64,000 nt of DNA, from the NCBI RefSeq assembly GCF_009908285.1, contig NZ_JAAARM010000001.1, positions 186,001 through 250,000 of the forward strand. The letters run 5' to 3'. Source of the stretch: Pseudomonas sp. Fl4BN1 (GTDB lineage Bacteria; Pseudomonadota; Gammaproteobacteria; Pseudomonadales; Pseudomonadaceae). Below, piece after piece: positions 60,047-64,000 of this stretch. Position 1 is the stretch's first letter, and each line of letters opens with the position of its first letter. The notes under the pieces are model-generated. The model saw only the letters and a program-made list of their open reading frames with translations, made no database searches and had not been told where the DNA came from. Made by a program: the position numbers and the translations under genes.

Positions 60047-60225
60047 CCTCGGCGGCGTCGGTGCGCGCCGATGAGCGCTTCAAGGCGATGCTCGCCACCC
60101 GGCGTGAATGGGCCCAGGCCGAGGGCCTGGACCCGGATGCCATCGAAAGACTCTATGCCGACCTGGTGCAGCATTTCATCGCGCAGGAGATGCGTCATTG
60201 GCAGGCCGCGCAAGCTCCGGCCTGA
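59905..60225 (+). CDS. PchB-like isochorismate-pyruvate lyase/chorismate mutase
   Basis: A 106-residue all-helical protein of the AroQ/PchB type. Aligned to P. aeruginosa PchB (as I remember it), Arg19, Arg36 and Lys47 correspond to the active-site Arg14, Arg31 and Lys42, but the position of Gln90 is Glu95 (with Gln94 beside it). It could be a chorismate mutase or an isochorismate-pyruvate lyase making salicylate; no pchA or other siderophore genes are near. The start at 59905 follows CTGGAG. Its 3' end overlaps the converging LysR gene by 50 bases. Confidence 0.75.
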   Translation: MEVKNQLSPEQCQGMEDIRREIDTLDRAVIELLGARFKYVLAASKFKTSAASVRADERFKAMLATRREWAQAEGLDPDAIERLYADLVQHFIAQEMRHWQAAQAPA

Positions 60226-61141
60226 GGGCTGAATCCTCTTCGTTGAACTCCTGTTCAAGCCATTCCAGCAGGGCCTGGACCTGCTGCCGAGGGTGCTCCT
60301 CGGGATGGCTGTAGACCGAGAGCGCCGTGGGCAATGACACGCTTTCAACACAAGGCCTGAACAGCGCGCCATGGTCGATCAAGCGGTCGGCGGTACGGCG
60401 CCAGCCCATGGCGATACCGTGCCCCTGGACTGCGGCCTGGAGCACCATCGGGTAGTTATCGAAGAACTGGCCGCGGGTGCTTTCGGCCAGGTGCGCTTCG
60501 AATCTGCGTAGCCAGCTGCTCCACTCCATCAAGTGCGGGGTGCTGGAGCGGTAGTGCAACAGGACATGCCGCTGCAGTTCATCGATCGCCAGGGAGCCCG
60601 GGGCGATGGCCAGATACTCGGGGCTGCATACCGGGAACACTTCGTCCGAGGCGGTGAACATCAACTGGTGGGAACCGCTGTCGCGCCCGGTGCTTTGCAG
60701 GGCGACATCAAAATGGCCGTCGAATCGGCTCAGGGGCTGTGTGGTGGTGACCACCTGGATCTCGATCTGCGGATGGCGCAGATGGAACCTCGACAGTCGT
60801 GGCATCAGCCAATAGAAGCCCTCGCACAGCTGGCACAGCAGCACCACCTGATGGCTTTGCGGCCGGCCGCGCATGGCCTCGGCAGTGCTGCCTATCGCTC
60901 CCAGGGCGCTGCTGACCACCCGGGCCAGCTCGATGCCTTCCGGGGTCAGGAACACCGAGCGATTGCGCCGGCTGAACAGCTTCAGCCCGAGGTTCTCCTC
61001 CAGCCCGCGAATCTGCCGGCTGACGGCGGCCTGGGTGATGTGCAGCTCTTCGGCCGCGCGGGAAAAACTGCCCAGGCGTGCGGCGGCTTCGAAGGGCAGC
61101 AGGGTGGCGAGCGGAGGTAGTGCCTTGCCGAGTAGATTCAT
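60176..61141 (-). CDS. LysR-family transcriptional regulator
   Basis: A 321-residue LysR regulator of the GcvA-like group: winged helix 'LPFEAAARLGSFSRAAEELHITQAAVSRQIRGLEENLGLKLFSRRNRSVFLT' and a C-terminal effector domain. The stop lies inside the 3' end of the converging PchB-like gene (50-base overlap), so transcripts can interfere. It is divergent from an EamA exporter gene 93 bases away, its most likely target. Confidence 0.85.
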   Translation of the reverse strand: MNLLGKALPPLATLLPFEAAARLGSFSRAAEELHITQAAVSRQIRGLEENLGLKLFSRRNRSVFLTPEGIELARVVSSALGAIGSTAEAMRGRPQSHQVVLLCQLCEGFYWLMPRLSRFHLRHPQIEIQVVTTTQPLSRFDGHFDVALQSTGRDSGSHQLMFTASDEVFPVCSPEYLAIAPGSLAIDELQRHVLLHYRSSTPHLMEWSSWLRRFEAHLAESTRGQFFDNYPMVLQAAVQGHGIAMGWRRTADRLIDHGALFRPCVESVSLPTALSVYSHPEEHPRQQVQALLEWLEQEFNEEDSALRPELARPANDASPAR

Positions 61142-61234
61142 GATCTGTGGTTATGCATCGACGGCCGAGAACTCGTTTGTAGCACAGGTTGAGGATTGCG
61201 CAGTATGGCCCCGAATTATCGATGGAGGCCGGTC

Positions 61235-62236
61235 ATGAACAACCACACTACGAGCCTGGCCCTGGGCGTGGCGTTTGCCGTTTTCGCCACCTTGAGTTGG
61301 TCAGTGAATTTCATCGCGCCGTATATCACCGGCAATTACAGCCTGTACGACCTGATGGCCCTGCGCTTTCTAATGGCCGGAGCAATCGGTGCCTGCCTGT
61401 TGTGGGTCAATCGTACTCATCTGCGCGGCATCAGCCGGGGGCTGCGCTGCCTTGGTCTGGGCCTGGGAGTGATCGGTTACCTGGGCTACAGCGCCTGTAT
61501 CGCCGGTGGTGTGCTGCTCGCCGGCCCGGTGCTGACCCCGGCGTTGATTGGCCTGGTGCCGGTGCTGATGGCCCTGCTGGGCAATAGCCGTAGCCGGACC
61601 TTGCCTTGGGGGCGGCTGGCCTTGCCGCTGGGGTTCCTGCTGGCCGGTCTGGGGCTGATCCATCTGGGCAGCCTGGGGCAGGCGACAGTCGAGGGTTCAT
61701 CCCTGGGTGTCGGGCTGCTGTTCTCCCTGGGAGCGATAGCCGTGTGGCTGATTTTCAGCCTGCTCAATCAGCGGGCGATGGAAAGCCTGTCTGTGCGGGC
61801 ACTCGGCGCCTGGACCGGATTGATGATGAGTGGGGGGGCGCTGGCGATGCTGCTTCTGCTGCCCTTGGGCCTGCACCTGGAGTTGTTCCGGTTACCGACC
61901 CTGGGCTTTTCCTGGGCACAGGCCGGATCGTTGTATCTCTGGGCGCTGATGATTGCCCTGTGCTCCTCGGTGGCCGGCGCCTGGGCCTGGAATCTTGCCA
62001 CCCGACATCTGCCGATGGTGCTCTCGGGGCAATTGGTGGCGTTGGAGTCCTTGTTCGCGACCCTGCTCGGCCTGCTGTTCCATGGGCGCTGGCCAACCCT
62101 GTTCGAAGGCCTGGGCCTGATGGCGGTGCTGACGGGGACAGTGCTGGCGGTGCGAGTGATCATGCTTCGTGGTGAGCCAGGGATTGGAACGCTGCGTACC
62201 GGAGCAGGCGAGCATGCTTCGGTGCGCGAGCCCTGA
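61235..62236 (+). CDS. EamA/DMT-family exporter
   Basis: A 333-residue inner-membrane protein with ten predicted helices in two EamA repeats ('LGVAFAVFATLSWSVNFIAPYITGNYSLYDLMALRFLMAG' at the first; 'LGVGLLFSLGAIAVWLIFSLLNQRAM' at the second). Members export amino acids, metabolites or drugs. GGAGG precedes the ATG at 61235. Divergent from the LysR gene, which probably controls it. Converges with the MFS gene 12 bases away. Confidence 0.85.
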   Translation: MNNHTTSLALGVAFAVFATLSWSVNFIAPYITGNYSLYDLMALRFLMAGAIGACLLWVNRTHLRGISRGLRCLGLGLGVIGYLGYSACIAGGVLLAGPVLTPALIGLVPVLMALLGNSRSRTLPWGRLALPLGFLLAGLGLIHLGSLGQATVEGSSLGVGLLFSLGAIAVWLIFSLLNQRAMESLSVRALGAWTGLMMSGGALAMLLLLPLGLHLELFRLPTLGFSWAQAGSLYLWALMIALCSSVAGAWAWNLATRHLPMVLSGQLVALESLFATLLGLLFHGRWPTLFEGLGLMAVLTGTVLAVRVIMLRGEPGIGTLRTGAGEHASVREP

Positions 62237-62248
62237 AAACTGTGCTAG

Positions 62249-63727
62249 TCACGTGTTGCGTGAAGCCTGGCGACTCTCTCCATTTTTCGAATGCCGCCGG
62301 ACCACCCGCAGGGCAGTAAAAACGCCGACGATCGGCGCGAGCGCGAAGACTGCAAACAGCCAGCTGGCAGCGCTCGCGGTGCCGGGGATGCCTCCGGGAT
62401 CAGTTAGGCCGGCGACGTTCGCGATCATGCCGGCCAGGGCGGCGCCGAGCGCGGTGGCGAACAACTGCACGGTCGTAATAGACGCAGCAGCCAAGTCTTG
62501 CTCGCCAACTGACGCGACCTGAAACACCTGGGTCAGCAGATGCGGCCAAGCGAGTCCCACGCCCAATCCGATGGCGACCAACCCAATGCATATCGGCGTG
62601 AGTGACAGCCAGCCACCAGCGCTCTCGGTTGGCATCAAAACGGCAAGCACCACCATGCCGAACGCTCCAAGGATCGGGCCGGCGAGGATCGCGTGCCTGA
62701 TGCCTGTGCCGCTCGCCCCAGAGCTTGCGATTGACCCCAGTGTCCATCCAGCGGCCATGAGCGCTGCGAGATAGCCTGCGACGAGCGGGGACTGATGGTG
62801 GAGGACCTGGAGAAACAGCGGAACGAATATTTCGCCACTGGTCACGGCGACCGCAAGCAGCGACATGGTTGCATACAGCACCCCCAGTGCCGTTGTGATC
62901 CGGAACGCGCCTGCCGGCAGCAGTCTATGGCGGGCGCGGTTTTCCGTGCCGATCAGCAGCGCGGTCAGGATGGCGGCGGCTGCCAGGCCGGCGATGTTCC
63001 AGGAGAGGACCGAGGAGACACTGGCGAAAGAAACCGCGAGCACCGCCGACGTCAAGAACACCAGCTGGGCGAGTGCAAGCGGCGAGCGTTCGGCTTTGTC
63101 AGCGCTGCGTTTCGGCAGCATGCCTACAGCCAGCAGGGCAAACAGTACCGCGACTGGAATGAGCGACCAGAACGCCGCTCGCCAGACGCCGAGTTCAGCG
63201 AAGATGCCGCCTACGGCAGGACCGACCAGCGTTGCCACGCCCCACATGCCGGAGACTAACGCCATTGCGCGCGGCCACAAGGCTTCATCGAAAACCAGCC
63301 GGATCATGGCATAGGAGAGCGCGAACAAAAAACCGCCGCCTAGTCCCTGAACAAGACGCCCCGTGAGCATTACCGGCATTGACGGGGCAAGTGCGCAGAT
63401 GAACGCTCCGCTCGCAAACACCAATGCGGCAATAACGTACGCGCCGCGTGGCCCCGCGCTGGTGAGCAGCCTCGCCGACAGCGCCGAACCGAGGATGGAA
63501 GCCGCGACGAACAGGGTGGTATTCCAGGCGTAATAGTCAATGCCGCCGATGTCCTTGATCACCGACGGCAGAATCGTGGTGGCGATGTAGACATTGATTG
63601 CATGGAGGACCACGCCACCTGCGAGTGCGAGCGCGCGTACTCCATTAGAGCCAGACAGCAGGGCGATCCAACCCGCTCCTGGCGCGGAGTGGCAATATTG
63701 ATCGGATGAGGCGTGACGCTTGTCCAT
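62249..63727 (-). CDS. MFS efflux transporter
   Basis: A 492-residue MFS drug-type exporter with about 14 helices (DHA2/QacA-like layout), 'FVAASILGSALSARLLTSAGPRGAYVIAALVFASGAFICALAPSMPVMLTGRLVQGLGGGFLFALSYAMIRL' showing the loop 2-3 region and the motif for antiporters. GGAG precedes the ATG at 63727. It is transcribed away from soxR from a promoter with a 19-base spacer and a sox-box-like dyad, so it should be induced by redox-cycling compounds and export them. Confidence 0.85.
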   Translation of the reverse strand: MDKRHASSDQYCHSAPGAGWIALLSGSNGVRALALAGGVVLHAINVYIATTILPSVIKDIGGIDYYAWNTTLFVAASILGSALSARLLTSAGPRGAYVIAALVFASGAFICALAPSMPVMLTGRLVQGLGGGFLFALSYAMIRLVFDEALWPRAMALVSGMWGVATLVGPAVGGIFAELGVWRAAFWSLIPVAVLFALLAVGMLPKRSADKAERSPLALAQLVFLTSAVLAVSFASVSSVLSWNIAGLAAAAILTALLIGTENRARHRLLPAGAFRITTALGVLYATMSLLAVAVTSGEIFVPLFLQVLHHQSPLVAGYLAALMAAGWTLGSIASSGASGTGIRHAILAGPILGAFGMVVLAVLMPTESAGGWLSLTPICIGLVAIGLGVGLAWPHLLTQVFQVASVGEQDLAAASITTVQLFATALGAALAGMIANVAGLTDPGGIPGTASAASWLFAVFALAPIVGVFTALRVVRRHSKNGESRQASRNT

Positions 63728-63793
63728 GTTAGCTCCACTTCGAGAGGTCTCACGCGGCAGTGCATGAGGGCTTGCGAAGGCAAACCGACACTC

Positions 63794-63824
63794 GTTATAA
63801 AACCTCATGTATAGATGAGGTCAA
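63794..63824 (-). promoter_or_regulatory. SoxR-type promoter of the MFS gene
   Basis: On the minus strand TTGACC (63824-63819) and TATAAC (63799-63794) are 19 bases apart, the overlong spacing of MerR-family promoters. The spacer holds the dyad ACCTCAT-N6-ATGAGGT (63802-63821), close to the known sox box. Confidence 0.8.
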
Positions 63825-63840
63825 GAGGGGTCAAGAATCC

Positions 63841-64000
63841 ATGATTGATGTACGCGTGCCTTTATCGGTAGGAGAGTTGGCCCACCGATGCGGTGTGACA
63901 ATTGCGACCGTCCACTTCTACGAGGCCAAAGGCCTCATCCAGGGGCAGCGCAGCGTGGGCAATCAGCGTCGCTATGCCCGCGATACTCTCCGGCGCATTG
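63841..64000 (+). CDS. soxR: SoxR redox-sensing regulator, 5' part
   Basis: The first 53 codons of a MerR-family regulator that match SoxR: 'LSVGELAHRCGVTIATVHFYEAKGLIQGQRSVGNQRRYARDTLRRI' with the SoxR-specific 'HFYEAKGLI' and 'GNQRRY'. SoxR uses a 2Fe-2S cluster to sense redox-active drugs; the cluster Cys lie beyond the window end. It is divergent from the MFS gene and shares the control region. The gene is cut by the end of the window. Confidence 0.85.
   Translation, partial: MIDVRVPLSVGELAHRCGVTIATVHFYEAKGLIQGQRSVGNQRRYARDTLRRI

Overview
The window looks like chromosomal DNA of a Pseudomonas, most likely of the P. fluorescens complex. It is GC-rich with strongly C/G-ending codons. It carries an OprD-type porin, a 3-guanidinopropionate pair (gpuA/gpuP-like), an NAD-linked formate dehydrogenase (fdsGBAD), an IclR-hutG-gltS block like one I remember in P. 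aeruginosa, hisP-SBP-hisQ-hisM transport genes, gabP and a soxR-MFS pair. The species call is an inference from gene content; no rRNA is present.

Layout. 1-3 kb: DsbA-like and SnoaL-like genes, then an OprD-family porin preceded by a compact promoter-plus-terminator unit (sRNA or attenuator). 3-8.3 kb: a periplasmic/envelope group with a multicopper oxidase, an unknown exported protein and a TPR lipoprotein facing an LprI-like protein and a c-type cytochrome. 8.4-15.8 kb: a decayed tRNA-borne island. An intact tRNA-Thr(UGU) and a tyrosine-integrase pseudogene lie at the right end, a degenerate copy of the same tRNA 3' end and terminator lies at the left end, and the cargo is a class A acid phosphatase operon with two outer-membrane proteins, a DUF1254 protein, an AraC regulator and an AhpD-like pair. 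16-29 kb: amine and guanidine catabolism on the minus strand: APC permease, unknown protein, Zn alcohol dehydrogenase and ALDH10-type aminoaldehyde dehydrogenase, a LuxR-type regulator, gpuA, an inserted glycosyltransferase-cupin-aldehyde dehydrogenase operon, and gpuP. 29-35 kb: a lipoprotein and the translationally coupled fdsG-B-A-D operon. 35-42.4 kb: a spermidine/putrescine-type ABC importer, a LysR regulator and an M20 amidohydrolase. 42.5-54.3 kb: an O-acyltransferase, a methyltransferase, the basic amino acid ABC importer, gabP, a 680-residue DKNYY protein and small proteins. 54.5-64 kb: IclR-hutG-gltS, an alpha/beta hydrolase, a partly duplicated PchB-like gene, LysR plus EamA exporter, and an MFS efflux gene under a SoxR-type promoter next to soxR, which is cut by the window end.

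How they fit together. Much of the window is uptake and breakdown of small nitrogen compounds (guanidino acids, amino alcohols or aldehydes, basic amino acids, GABA, glutamate and formimino-glutamate), each with a local regulator. The most notable signals are: the same 32-base element at the same distance upstream of gpuA and gpuP although the two genes are separated by a foreign-looking three-gene operon; CCCTAAAGG-type boxes upstream of two operons that may share the LuxR regulator; the eroded tRNA-Thr island; and a 227-bp duplication that gave an unrelated membrane-protein gene the leader of a PchB-like gene.
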